Shown piece after piece: positions 1 to 7,935 of a DNA stretch of 64,000 nucleotides. Position numbers and translations under genes: made by a program. The stretch's first letter is position 1. Each line of letters starts with the position of its first letter. This stretch comes from Streptococcus sp. M334 (GTDB taxonomy: Bacteria > Bacillota > Bacilli > Lactobacillales > Streptococcaceae). The notes under the pieces are model-generated. The model saw only the letters and a list, made by a program, of their open reading frames with translations, did no database searches and was not told the DNA's origin. The stretch is taken from contig NZ_GL732486.1 of assembly GCF_000187745.1 (NCBI RefSeq), positions 544,736 through 608,735 of the forward strand, written 5' to 3'.

Positions 1-104
1 ATTCTTTGTTCTAAATATATTCATCTTTCACTCCAAAATAAAATGATGATTCTATTTTACCATAAATATAGGATATTTGTGAATATTTATAAAATAATTT
101 TCTA

Positions 105-137
105 AAAAATCTGACTACATATTGTAATCAGATTTTT
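105..137 (-). terminator. Terminator after the TlpA-like gene
   Basis: A perfect 10-bp inverted repeat (AAAAATCTGA / TCAGATTTTT) lies 8 bases after the stop codon of the minus-strand lipoprotein gene and ends in a T run on that strand. It closes the ccdA-lipoprotein operon, so no msrAB gene is co-transcribed here. Confidence 0.8.
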
Positions 138-144
138 ATCTATT

Positions 145-711
145 CTAGTTCATTTCTTTAAATGCTGCTTCTGCATCCGCGTTGCTGATGACACCAAATT
201 GAATCTTTCCAATCTTTCCTTGGCTATCAATTAGGTATTCTGTAGGAATGCTTCGAATTTGATAAGCTTGGAAGGTTGTTGCTTTAGTATCATAAAGAAC
301 TGGGATATCCTTATAACCTTGTTCTTGGAACCACTGTGGGAATTGCTCGACAGTTTTTTCACCTTGAATTCCTGGTGCAATGACACTAAGAATTTCGAAA
401 TCGCGATCTGGTTTTGCAGCCAATTCCATCAACTCAGGCATACTTTTCTTACATGGACCACACCATGAAGCCCAAAACTTCAAATAGACTTTTTTACCCT
501 TATAATCAGATAACTTGACTTCTTTGCCATCCATAGATTGCAAGGTGAAGTCTGGAGCTTCTTTTCCAACAGCAATTTGTTGTACAGGCGTTTGTTGCTG
601 TTGTTTTGGGGCTTGTTGTGGTTCTTGAGTCTTTTTAGTTTCTTTCTCACCACAGGCCATCAATACGACTAATGATAAGAGGCTTAAACCAGCAAACATT
701 ATTTTTTTCAT
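145..711 (-). CDS. TlpA/ResA-like thioredoxin-fold lipoprotein
   Basis: Surface thiol-disulfide oxidoreductase of 188 aa. The N-terminus is a lipoprotein signal peptide with the lipobox ending LMAC (Cys20). A Gln/Lys-rich linker follows to about residue 45, then an AhpC/TSA-Redoxin (TlpA-like) domain with the active site WCGPC (Cys84, Cys87) and the cis-Pro region SIPTEY. It would be lipid-anchored outside the membrane. There it would receive electrons from the CcdA membrane protein encoded 11 bases upstream and pass them to client proteins such as methionine sulfoxide reductases. The arrangement matches the ccdA-etrx pairs of pneumococcus. Which paralogue (Etrx1 or Etrx2) it corresponds to is an inference from the CGPC motif and the absence of msrAB next door. 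A good AGGAG lies before the ATG. Confidence 0.88.
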   Translation of the reverse strand: MKKIMFAGLSLLSLVVLMACGEKETKKTQEPQQAPKQQQQTPVQQIAVGKEAPDFTLQSMDGKEVKLSDYKGKKVYLKFWASWCGPCKKSMPELMELAAKPDRDFEILSVIAPGIQGEKTVEQFPQWFQEQGYKDIPVLYDTKATTFQAYQIRSIPTEYLIDSQGKIGKIQFGVISNADAEAAFKEMN

Positions 712-722
712 CTTTTTCTCCT

Positions 723-1430
723 TTATTCAAAAATTCCAGCTAGAACATTTACTTGTCCTAGTATTAACAAAATTCCCATTAAAATAATAAGGAAACCACC
801 AATTTTCTTCAGAAGCATCATATGACGCTTGATTTTACTAAAATAAGGCATCACTACACCTGAAGCTAGAGCCAAGACCAAGAAAGGAATGGCCATCCCC
901 AGAGTGTAAATAAGAGTATAGATGGCTCCTTGCCAAGCACCATTGCCTCCAGAAGCCGCAAGCGCTAAAACAGAACTCAAAACTGGACCAATACAAGGCG
1001 TCCAACCAAAGCTAAAGGTAATACCGAGTAAAAAGGCTGACCAATAACGATTGGCTTCTGATTTCTTAAAAGTTAAGCTTTTTTGAACCTCTAATTTCTT
1101 AAAATGAAAAATTTCCATCTGGTGAAGCCCTAAAATGATGATAATCGTACCCATGGTATAGCGAAACCAATTGGCATAGAGAATATTACCAAAGTAACCA
1201 GCACCAAATCCTAGAATAAAGAAAATAAGAGAAATACCTGCGATAAAGCAAAGTGTGCGAATCAAACCTGACCAGAGAACCTTTCTCCCAAACAAAGAAA
1301 AACTTTTTGCGCTTTCCTGATCATCCAGCAAAATTCCAGTATAAACTGGTAACAGAGGAAAAATACAAGGGGAAAAGAAAGACAAGACCCCTGCTAAAAA
1401 AACGGAGATTGAAAATACTATCGTTTCCAA
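723..1430 (-). CDS. ccdA: CcdA-type cytochrome c biogenesis/thiol transporter
   Basis: Polytopic membrane protein of 235 aa in the DsbD/CcdA family. It carries cytoplasmic reducing power across the membrane to an extracytoplasmic thioredoxin. Six hydrophobic segments are visible, with the two conserved redox cysteines in SPCIFP (Cys22) and TPCIGP (Cys146). The start is a TTG codon: the frame has a TGA stop ten codons upstream and no ATG or GTG between. The gene is followed after 11 bases by its likely partner, the TlpA-like lipoprotein, so both form one operon on the minus strand. No heme-handling genes are present, which fits a role in thiol redox rather than cytochrome c maturation. Confidence 0.9.
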   Translation of the reverse strand: METIVFSISVFLAGVLSFFSPCIFPLLPVYTGILLDDQESAKSFSLFGRKVLWSGLIRTLCFIAGISLIFFILGFGAGYFGNILYANWFRYTMGTIIIILGLHQMEIFHFKKLEVQKSLTFKKSEANRYWSAFLLGITFSFGWTPCIGPVLSSVLALAASGGNGAWQGAIYTLIYTLGMAIPFLVLALASGVVMPYFSKIKRHMMLLKKIGGFLIILMGILLILGQVNVLAGIFE

Positions 1431-1577
1431 TAAAGAACCAACTTTCTTAATAATTCATATCCTATTGTACTATAATCAATTTTATTTGTATGATTTCTGC
1501 TACGCAAATTGAATTAGCCTATATATGAATGGTCATTTCTGCCACTAGTTAATTCAGATTTTGGCTCTAAAGCTACA

Positions 1578-1624
1578 AAAAAGCCTACTGACCAAGCTAG
1601 AAAGCTTGATACAATAGGCTTTTT
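1578..1624 (-). terminator. Terminator of the HU gene
   Basis: AAAAAGCCTA pairs perfectly with TAGGCTTTTT across a 27-base loop, 10 bases after the HU stop codon. The loop contains AGCTAG and CTTGATACAAT, both shared with the hairpin at 5115-5161. Confidence 0.8.
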
Positions 1625-1633
1625 AAAGGCTGA

Positions 1634-1909
1634 TTATTTAACAGCGTCTTTAAGAGCTTTACCAGCTTTGAATGCTGGAACTTTAGAAGCTGCAATTGTG
1701 ATTTCTTTACCAGTTTGTGGGTTGCGACCTTTACGTGCAGCACGCTCACGAACTTCAAAGTTACCAAAACCTATCAATTGAACTTTTTCACCAGCTGCAA
1801 GGTAGTCAGCTACTGCTGCGAATACAGCTTCAACTGCTGCTGCTGAGTCTTTCTTAGTCAATTCTGTAGCTTCTGCTACTTTAGCGATCAAATCTTGTTT
1901 GTTTGCCAT
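1634..1909 (-). CDS. hup: HU-type DNA-binding protein
   Basis: Nucleoid protein of 91 aa, full length for the HU family, binding and bending DNA as a dimer. It shows the typical start MANKQDLI, the GFGNFEV turn and the signature [12 protein letters not shown] in the DNA-binding arm. The gene stands alone with a strong GGAGG before the ATG and its own terminator, as expected for a highly expressed, essential protein (often called hlpA in streptococci). Confidence 0.97.
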   Translation of the reverse strand: MANKQDLIAKVAEATELTKKDSAAAVEAVFAAVADYLAAGEKVQLIGFGNFEVRERAARKGRNPQTGKEITIAASKVPAFKAGKALKDAVK

Positions 1910-2026
1910 GTTAATGATTCCTCCAAATTAATTTCTAATTAACAACTATAATCATATCCTAAAATCCCTTTTAGGTCAAGTTAAAAACGCTATTTATTCG
2001 CATTTTCTTTATTTTTTTAGGAGTTT

Positions 2027-2866
2027 TTAGGAATTGTAACGAACTAAAATAGCCCAAGCGTTCTCACCCGTGTGAGTTTGAATAATAGACCCTGTCTCCA
2101 ATACTGAAATTGGCTTTTCAACATAAGGTTGCAAATTGTCTTTCATCTCTTTTGCCCAATCAGAACTACCAGAATATGAAATTCCAATCTCTGCTACAGA
2201 ACGGTCAGAGAGCAATGTTATCAACTCATCCAACCATTTTTTAAAAGTTTTAGCTCCACGCCCTTTAACCATTGGTTGCAATTCATGATCCTTCATCTGC
2301 ATGACAACACGTATATTGAGAAGTGAGCTCAACAATCCAGTTACACGACCAATTCGTCCACCTTTTACTAGATTTTCTAGAGTAGAAACGCCAATATAGA
2401 GCTCCGTATGTTTTTTTACTTCTTCTACATGAGATAAAATTTCCTCCAACTCTTTACCTTCTTGTGCTAACTTCGCAGCCTCAACAACTTGGAATTTCAA
2501 GGCTTGGTCAGTGAAGGAACTATCAATAACTGTCACGTCGGCAGTAGATAAACTAGCACCCTGGCGCGCTGCTTCTACAGTACCTGAAAGGGCATGGGAC
2601 ATATGAATAGCAAGAATCTGACTGCCATCCTTGCACAAGTCTTCAAAAACTTCAGCGAAAACACCTACAGGTGGTTGACTTGTTTTAGGAAGATTCTTAG
2701 CTTCTTGCATCAAGTGAAGAAATTTACCTTCTTCTTTTAAATCAGCATCCGAATAAACAACATTATCAATCATTACAGATAGAGGAACTACCGTGATATC
2801 TAATTGCTTTACTAATTCTGGCTCAATAGTAACAGATGAATCGGTAACAATCTTAATTTTTGTCAT
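2027..2866 (-). CDS. DegV family fatty-acid-binding protein (FakB type)
   Basis: Cytoplasmic lipid-binding protein of 279 aa with the two-domain EDD/DegV fold. The start reads [14 protein letters not shown] and there is a conserved SQPPVG segment near residue 84. Members of this family (FakB) hold a fatty acid for phosphorylation by the kinase FakA, feeding exogenous fatty acids into phospholipid synthesis. Several paralogues with different chain preferences occur in streptococci. Position next to HU suggests the pneumococcal FakB2 equivalent, but that is an inference. It is transcribed away from the YitT gene from a divergent promoter region. Confidence 0.85.
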   Translation of the reverse strand: MTKIKIVTDSSVTIEPELVKQLDITVVPLSVMIDNVVYSDADLKEEGKFLHLMQEAKNLPKTSQPPVGVFAEVFEDLCKDGSQILAIHMSHALSGTVEAARQGASLSTADVTVIDSSFTDQALKFQVVEAAKLAQEGKELEEILSHVEEVKKHTELYIGVSTLENLVKGGRIGRVTGLLSSLLNIRVVMQMKDHELQPMVKGRGAKTFKKWLDELITLLSDRSVAEIGISYSGSSDWAKEMKDNLQPYVEKPISVLETGSIIQTHTGENAWAILVRYNS

Positions 2867-2914
2867 AGTATCAATCTTTCTATTTTAGGATTCAGATTGG
2901 TTTTCTTACTTTTA

Positions 2915-2923
2915 ATTATATCA
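2915..2923 (-). promoter_or_regulatory. Extended -10 promoter for the DegV gene
   Basis: The minus strand reads TGATATAAT (TG dinucleotide, one base, perfect -10 hexamer) about 50 bases before the DegV ATG. No convincing -35 was found, which is normal for extended -10 promoters. Confidence 0.6.
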
Positions 2924-2953
2924 AAAAAAGATTAAAAATCCTAATGGAGTCAT

Positions 2954-2982
2954 TCAAATTTTCCTTAAAAATTTGATATAAT
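2954..2982 (+). promoter_or_regulatory. YitT promoter with overlapping palindrome
   Basis: TGATATAAT (2974-2982) is an extended -10 promoter about 20 bases before the gene's AAGAGGTG ribosome site. Just upstream lie the matched arms TCAAATTTT (2954-2962) and AAAATTTGA (2968-2976), an inverted repeat whose right arm runs into the -10 box. A repressor could act here, but its identity cannot be told from sequence. Confidence 0.55.
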
Positions 2983-3007
2983 CAACTTATAAGAAAAGAG
3001 GTGTCCT

Positions 3008-3856
3008 ATGATTAAAAAAATCTATCCCATTTTAACTATTTTACTAGGTGCTGGCATTTATGCTTTTGGTCTAACCTATTTTGTAGTTCCCCATCATCTC
3101 TTCGAAGGAGGGGCTACAGGCATTACTCTTATTACCTTTTATCTTTTTGAAATCCCTGTTTCCATCATGAATCTGCTGATTAATATTCCTCTATTCATCC
3201 TAGCTTGGAAAATATTTGGAGCAAAATCTCTCTATTCTAGTTTGCTTGGGACCTTGGCTTTATCTGCCTGGTTAGCTTTTTTTGAGCGTATTCCCCTTCA
3301 TATTGATCTTCAAGGTGATTTACTAATTACTGCCCTTATATCTGGAATTCTATTAGGAATTGGTCTTGGAATTATCTTTAACGCTGGAGGTACAACTGGT
3401 GGAACTGATATTCTAGCTCGTATCCTCAACAAATACACTCATTTCTCCATGGGGAAACTACTTTTTATCTTAGATTTTTGTATTCTCATGCTCATTCTCC
3501 TTATTTTTAAGGATTTGAGATTGGTTACTTACACCCTACTCTTTACTTTCATTGTATCCCGAGTGATTGATTTGATTGGGGAAGGAGGATACGCAGGTAA
3601 AGGATTTATGATTATTACCAAACGTCCTGACCAACTTGCTAAGGCTATTAATGATGACCTAGGAAGAGGTGTTACTTTTATCTCAGGGCAAGGCTACTAT
3701 AGTCAAAAAGATTTGAAAATCATCTACTGTATTGTCGGAAGAAATGAAATTGTTAAAATGAAGGAAATGATTCATCGAATCGATCCTCAAGCCTTTATAA
3801 CTATTACAGAAGCCCATGAAATCCTAGGAGAAGGCTTCACCTTTGAAAAAGAATAA
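3008..3856 (+). CDS. YitT family membrane protein (DUF2179)
   Basis: Integral membrane protein of 282 aa. About five hydrophobic helices in the first 190 residues form the YitT_membrane domain, including the conserved FNAGGTTGGTDILA segment near residue 125. A soluble C-terminal DUF2179 domain (about 200-275) follows, with GRGVTFISGQGYYS. The family is widespread in Firmicutes and its transport substrate is not established, so no function is claimed. The ATG at 3008 has a well-placed AAGAGGTG. The gene is monocistronic and ends in a hairpin shared with convergent ribF. Confidence 0.88.
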   Translation: MIKKIYPILTILLGAGIYAFGLTYFVVPHHLFEGGATGITLITFYLFEIPVSIMNLLINIPLFILAWKIFGAKSLYSSLLGTLALSAWLAFFERIPLHIDLQGDLLITALISGILLGIGLGIIFNAGGTTGGTDILARILNKYTHFSMGKLLFILDFCILMLILLIFKDLRLVTYTLLFTFIVSRVIDLIGEGGYAGKGFMIITKRPDQLAKAINDDLGRGVTFISGQGYYSQKDLKIIYCIVGRNEIVKMKEMIHRIDPQAFITITEAHEILGEGFTFEKE

Positions 3857-3928
3857 AAAGAGGTAATGTAGTAACCTCAGAAGTTAGACTAAATCATCTA
3901 CCTTTTGGGTTACAGACAACCTCTTTTT
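3855..3928. terminator. Bidirectional terminator between YitT gene and ribF
   Basis: AAAAAGAGGT (3855-3864) pairs with ACCTCTTTTT (3919-3928), with A and T tracts on both sides, between two convergent genes. A smaller inner hairpin (AGGT..ACCT) sits at its left end. Confidence 0.7.
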
Positions 3929-3943
3929 TATTTATTTAGGCAC

Positions 3944-4861
3944 TTAAGACCAATTGCGAGCTACTTCTTCATCAGCCTTTAACTGATCCACTAATTGATC
4001 AACTGAATCAAATTTGGTCATATCTCGAATGCGATCAAGCCAATAAACCATGACGGTTTCCCCATAAATATCTTGATTAAAATCAAAAATATTGACTTCA
4101 AAACGTGCTTCTTCTCCATCAAAGGTCACATTTTTCCCGACACTAGCCATAGCACGATACTTCTGTCTTTGAATCTCAACATCAACGACATAAACGCCAT
4201 CTGCTGGCATATAAGTACGATCTAAAAGCACCAAATTAGCTGTTGGATAACCAATCGTACGGCCACGAGCATTGCCATGAACCACCATACCTCTTGATGG
4301 AAGCGGTGCCCCCAAAAGTTCTCCTGCTTCTTTCACATTTCCGTCTAAAATAGCTTGACGGATACGTGTTGAACTAATCTTTCCTTTCTCATCTTCTACA
4401 GGTGGGACAATAATGACTTCTCCATCAAAGTAATCCTTCAAATCTTCTGCCGTTTTTTGGTCAGAGCCAAATGTATAATCAAAACCTGCAACAATAATTT
4501 TGGCATTCATAGCCTTAATATAAGTTGCAAAAAATTCTTCTGCCGTGAGACTAGCGAATTGACTACTAAAATCAAGGAGATATAATTCTTCTACACCTTC
4601 ACGCTTTAATTTTCTCTCACGTTCAGCAGGGTTCAAAATATGTAAAAATAGGTCAGGATGATAAGGCTCTAAAGCGATCTTTGGGGATTCATTAAAGGTC
4701 ATAACGACGATAGGCAACAAATCCTTTCTCGCAGCCTTGTTGGCAACACGAAATAATTCTTGATGTCCCTTATGTATACCATCAAAATAGCCAAGAACTA
4801 CGACTGAATCAGATGGTGTGCCAATATCTTTTTGGTTTTTTATAGGAATAGTAATAATCAT
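3944..4861 (-). CDS. ribF: Bifunctional riboflavin kinase / FAD synthetase
   Basis: Makes FMN from riboflavin and ATP, then FAD from FMN and ATP. The protein is 305 aa, normal for RibF. The N-terminal nucleotidyltransferase half shows GYFDGIHKGHQ (about residues 24-34) and the SSTRIRQAI motif. The C-terminal riboflavin kinase half starts near residue 185 with the GRTIGYPTANL motif. It is transcribed alone. The ATG at 4861 has no Shine-Dalgarno. Instead a perfect extended -10 (TGATATAAT) ends just six bases before the start codon, so the mRNA is predicted to be leaderless. Confidence 0.96.
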   Translation of the reverse strand: MIITIPIKNQKDIGTPSDSVVVLGYFDGIHKGHQELFRVANKAARKDLLPIVVMTFNESPKIALEPYHPDLFLHILNPAERERKLKREGVEELYLLDFSSQFASLTAEEFFATYIKAMNAKIIVAGFDYTFGSDQKTAEDLKDYFDGEVIIVPPVEDEKGKISSTRIRQAILDGNVKEAGELLGAPLPSRGMVVHGNARGRTIGYPTANLVLLDRTYMPADGVYVVDVEIQRQKYRAMASVGKNVTFDGEEARFEVNIFDFNQDIYGETVMVYWLDRIRDMTKFDSVDQLVDQLKADEEVARNWS

Positions 4862-4867
4862 AAAATA

Positions 4868-4896
4868 ATTATATCATAGTGATAGCTATTTCTGAA
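4868..4896 (-). promoter_or_regulatory. ribF promoter predicting a leaderless mRNA
   Basis: On the minus strand: TTCAGA as -35 (4891-4896), a 17-base spacer, TGATATAAT as extended -10 (hexamer 4868-4873), then TATTTT and the ribF ATG. Transcription normally starts about seven bases after the -10, which is the A of the ATG. Confidence 0.7.
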
Positions 4897-4961
4897 CCAG
4901 AAAATCTGAAATGACATTTTTTTAACCTGAAGTGTATCATTTTAGAAGAATTTTATTTTTG

Positions 4962-5065
4962 ATACTCTTCGAAAATCTCTTCAAACCACGTCAGCGTCTC
5001 CTTGCCGTACTCAAGTACAGCTTGCGGCTAACTTCCTAGTTTGCTCTTTGATTTTCATTGAGTAT
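4962..5065 (+). repeat. BOX element, short form (boxA-boxC)
   Basis: Starts ATACTCTTCGAAAATCTCTT and ends TTTTCATTGAGTAT, the ends of the streptococcal BOX repeat. It contains the core that the BOXA1R typing primer matches (CGTCAGCGTC..CTTGCCGTA). At 104 bp there is no room for a full boxB, so this copy is A-C. With the ribF promoter and two hairpins it accounts for the 4862-5222 gap. Confidence 0.9.
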
Positions 5066-5114
5066 GAAATCGTAATACAGACCAAGAGATTGAGATAAGA
5101 ATCTTAAAATCAGA

Positions 5115-5161
5115 AAAACACATCATATCAGCTAGTTAAAACTTGATACAATGCGTTTTAT
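5115..5161. terminator. Second hairpin downstream of map
   Basis: AAAAACACATCATATCA pairs with TGATACAATGCGTTTT using several G-U pairs, with A and T tails on both sides. It lies beyond the primary map terminator and may act as backup. It shares AGCTAG and CTTGATACAAT with the HU terminator. Confidence 0.45.
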
Positions 5162-5165
5162 TATA

Positions 5166-5213
5166 AAAAGATCTACTGGATTTTTTATCAAAATAAACTT
5201 CCAGTAGTCTTTT
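5166..5213 (-). terminator. Terminator after map
   Basis: CTACTGGA and TCCAGTAG form an 8-bp perfect stem, extended by AAAAGA/TCTTTT with a one-base bulge. It lies 10 bases after the map stop codon and ends the murA-GNAT-spxR-map operon. Confidence 0.75.
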
Positions 5214-5222
5214 CACTTTTTA

Positions 5223-6083
5223 CTAATAAGTTCCTTCTTCGCCTTGGCTAGTCAAGATAACAGGTCCATCTTTCGTAATGACAAATTGGTGTTCATACTG
5301 ACATGACAATCCACCGTCAATGGTCTTATGCGCCCAACCAGTCTTCATATCTGTATCAATTTCCCAGTCGCCAGTATTAATCATCGGTTCAATGGTCAAG
5401 ACCATTCCTTCACGAAGGCGAAGCCCACGACCTGCAATACCATAGTTAGGCACCATTGGTTCTTCATGCATTGTAGGTCCTACACCGTGGCCTACTAGAT
5501 CTCGGACAACCCCGTAACCACGACTTTCAGCATATTCTTGAATGGCTGCACCGATATCACCAATACGGTTTCCAACAACAGCTTGTTCAATCCCCTTATA
5601 CATGGCTTCTTTAGTTACATCCATCAGATTTTTCACTTCTTCAGACGGTGTACCAACAGCATAAGCCCAACAAGAGTCTGCTAGACCACCAGAGTAACTC
5701 TGAGTGTATTTTTTCATTTGCTCCACATTGTTGAAGTTTAATTTTGAGACATTCAGGTCAGATTTAGCTATAGGACCTCCCAAAACCATATCAACTTTGA
5801 GTAAATCACCATCTTTCAAGATATAGTGACGAGGGAAAGCATGAGCTACTTCATCATTAAGAGAGCAACACGTAGCATAAGGATAGTCCATCATGGCACC
5901 GTCAACTCCAATTTGAAGCGGAAGGAAATTTTCTTCCTTACAACGACGTCGGACATATTCTTCAACTTCCCACATATCTATGCCAGGCTTAATCAAATCA
6001 CGTAAGCCGATATGAATACTTGCTAGAAAATCACCAGCCTTATCCATAGCTTCGATTTCACGAGCTGATTTTAATGTTATCAT
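5223..6083 (-). CDS. map: Type I methionine aminopeptidase
   Basis: Removes the initiator methionine from new proteins; cytoplasmic metalloenzyme of the M24 family, 286 aa. The metal ligands appear as DMVLGG (Asp), SDLN (Asp), GHGVGPTMHEEP (His), TIEPM (Glu) and a C-terminal YEHQF (Glu). The region before the second Asp carries an insertion of about 25 residues relative to E. coli MAP, which I recall as usual for streptococcal enzymes. It is the last gene of the operon murA-GNAT-spxR-map, 15 bases after spxR, with a TAGGAG ribosome site. Confidence 0.95.
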   Translation of the reverse strand: MITLKSAREIEAMDKAGDFLASIHIGLRDLIKPGIDMWEVEEYVRRRCKEENFLPLQIGVDGAMMDYPYATCCSLNDEVAHAFPRHYILKDGDLLKVDMVLGGPIAKSDLNVSKLNFNNVEQMKKYTQSYSGGLADSCWAYAVGTPSEEVKNLMDVTKEAMYKGIEQAVVGNRIGDIGAAIQEYAESRGYGVVRDLVGHGVGPTMHEEPMVPNYGIAGRGLRLREGMVLTIEPMINTGDWEIDTDMKTGWAHKTIDGGLSCQYEHQFVITKDGPVILTSQGEEGTY

Positions 6084-6098
6084 TTTTTCTCCTAGTTT

Positions 6099-7376
6099 CT
6101 AATTAATTTTAACGGTTACATTTGCTTTTGAAACAATCCGGTGACCATGATAAATATCGTAGTCAATAATAGCTGACCGTCTCGTATGATGGATAATCCG
6201 TGCCTGAATGCGCAATATATCATCTATCTGAACAGCCTGCAAAAAGTAGATTAGCATCTGCTCGATAATGAGATTGCGACCACTATTAACAACTAAATCT
6301 TGGGTCATGTGGGTCAAAATTTCTGCCAATACACCATTAGCCAAAACTCCGTTCTTCTCGAGCATAAAGGGTTCAACTGTAATCACTACCTCATCATGGT
6401 GATAAGAGAGCTTTTGTCCAATCTGCTCAGAAAAAGTTGGTAAAGCAGAAACTTGAGAACGGCTCATCTTCTCCATGACATCTCGTCTAGTTACAACGCC
6501 AAGCAAAGTTTGATTGCTTCGAGCAACTGGTACCATTTCAAAGTCTTCGGCAATCATCCGTTGACTCACATTGGCAATATTTGTCGATAATCCAACTAAA
6601 AATAGACTACGAGACATGACTTTATCAATTGTGGTACTTGGTGACTTGTCACCAGCATCTCTCATAGTTACAACTCCAACGACAACCTGATGTTGGTTAA
6701 TAACTGGAAAACGACTGCTTCGATTCTTACGTACTAAGTCCAAATAATCTTTGACTGTGTCAGTCTCTCTCAGAAAACCATATTCATGACTTGGACGATA
6801 AAGTTTCTCAACTGTCAAAATATCAGTCTTGATTTGGACATTTGACAAGGCTTTATTGATCATGGTCGCAACGGTAAAGGTATCATGCTTACTTCTTAAA
6901 ACAGGAATCCCTTTTTGATTAGCCAGTTTTAGCACATCATCATGGACATGAAATCCACCTGTAACGAGAACCGCATTTTCATTTTCCAAGGCTAACAACT
7001 GAATACGGGTTCGGTCTCCGACAATCAAGAGTCCCCCATCATGAAGATAGGATAGGATGTTTTGTTCGGTCATAGCACCAATAGAGAACTTACTAAATTC
7101 TCTTTCTAAACCTTCTTGTCCAGCTAACACCTCAGAAGAAGTTACTTCTGCAATTTCTGCATATGTTAATCTTTCGATAGCAACTTTCTTCGATTTAATG
7201 CGAATTGTTCCACTACGGGGACGAGTCTCTACAATTCCACGATTTTCAGCTTCCTTGATAGCGCGATAGGCCGTTCCATCACTGACTCCCAGATGATTGG
7301 AAATACTACGAACACTGACCCTTTTACCTACTGGTAATTCCTCCAAATAACTTAGAATTTCCTGATGCTTACTCAT
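6099..7376 (-). CDS. spxR: SpxR/YtoI-like regulator: HTH, DRTGG, two CBS, HotDog
   Basis: Cytoplasmic regulator of 425 aa. Domains in order: a winged helix-turn-helix (about 1-60, with VSDGTAYRAIKEAE), a DRTGG domain (about 70-185), paired CBS domains (about 190-310, which usually bind adenine nucleotides), and a HotDog acyl-CoA-type domain (about 315-425). This is the architecture of Bacillus YtoI and of pneumococcal SpxR, which positively controls pyruvate oxidase spxB and strH. The domain mix suggests it senses energy charge and an acyl-CoA. Its start overlaps the GNAT gene by 8 bases, implying translational coupling. The spxR name rests on architecture and memory of the locus, so treat it as probable. 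Confidence 0.8.
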   Translation of the reverse strand: MSKHQEILSYLEELPVGKRVSVRSISNHLGVSDGTAYRAIKEAENRGIVETRPRSGTIRIKSKKVAIERLTYAEIAEVTSSEVLAGQEGLEREFSKFSIGAMTEQNILSYLHDGGLLIVGDRTRIQLLALENENAVLVTGGFHVHDDVLKLANQKGIPVLRSKHDTFTVATMINKALSNVQIKTDILTVEKLYRPSHEYGFLRETDTVKDYLDLVRKNRSSRFPVINQHQVVVGVVTMRDAGDKSPSTTIDKVMSRSLFLVGLSTNIANVSQRMIAEDFEMVPVARSNQTLLGVVTRRDVMEKMSRSQVSALPTFSEQIGQKLSYHHDEVVITVEPFMLEKNGVLANGVLAEILTHMTQDLVVNSGRNLIIEQMLIYFLQAVQIDDILRIQARIIHHTRRSAIIDYDIYHGHRIVSKANVTVKIN

Positions 7377-7920
7377 TGAATTCTCCTTTTACATACCGAA
7401 ATTCAAGATAATCTCGCATTTTCCTTGTATAGCGATCACTGCCTTTAAACTGACGGAACAAACTAAATCCAGACTTAAGAGCAACCTTTTGGCTAGCTTC
7501 ATTTTCAAGATGGGTTATAATAGATAATTGTTTTAAATCAAATTCTTCAAAAGAAAGTTGGCAAAGTTTTTTTACAACTTCTGTCATAAATCCTTGTGAC
7601 CAAGCATCTTTTCTCAAAAAATAGCCAAGCTCTGCTTCTTTTTTGATTTCATCTAACTTCTCAAATTTAATAGAACCAATCATTTGTTGATTTTTCTGGT
7701 CACAAATAGCCCATACTCCTAATGGAGATTTCATAAAATAATTGGCCAGTGCATATTGACTCTCTTCGAGACTAGCTTGACTTGGAAAAATAAATTGAAG
7801 ATTTTCTGGATTCGAAGCTATCTCATAAAAATCCTGGCTATCACTAAAAAAGAAAGGACGCAAATACAAGCGATCCGTTTCAAAAAAAGAAAACATTGCT
7901 AATTTGGTCCAAATATTCAT
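7369..7920 (-). CDS. GNAT family N-acetyltransferase (RimJ/RimL-like)
   Basis: Predicted acetyl-CoA-dependent acetyltransferase of 183 aa with the RimJ/RimL pattern: ETDRLYLRPF at the start, LGYFLRKDAWSQGFMTEV as the acetyl-CoA loop, and ENEASQKVALKSGF near the C-terminus. Its substrate is not known. I place the start at the ATG at 7920, which has AGAGGTG five bases upstream. A GTG six bases earlier falls inside that ribosome site and is less likely. It sits between murA and spxR in one operon. Confidence 0.85.
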   Translation of the reverse strand: MNIWTKLAMFSFFETDRLYLRPFFFSDSQDFYEIASNPENLQFIFPSQASLEESQYALANYFMKSPLGVWAICDQKNQQMIGSIKFEKLDEIKKEAELGYFLRKDAWSQGFMTEVVKKLCQLSFEEFDLKQLSIITHLENEASQKVALKSGFSLFRQFKGSDRYTRKMRDYLEFRYVKGEFNE

Positions 7921-7935
7921 AAACACCTCTACGGT

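Noticed and set aside
1450-1470. Leader mini-ORF (ATG AAT TAT TAA) before ccdA
   Set aside because: Three codons near a TACAAT; too short and common to claim.
2971-2985. FabT box at the YitT promoter (TTTGATATAATCAA)
   Set aside because: Arms resemble FabT sites but the spacer is too long and the sequence is largely explained by an extended -10 promoter.
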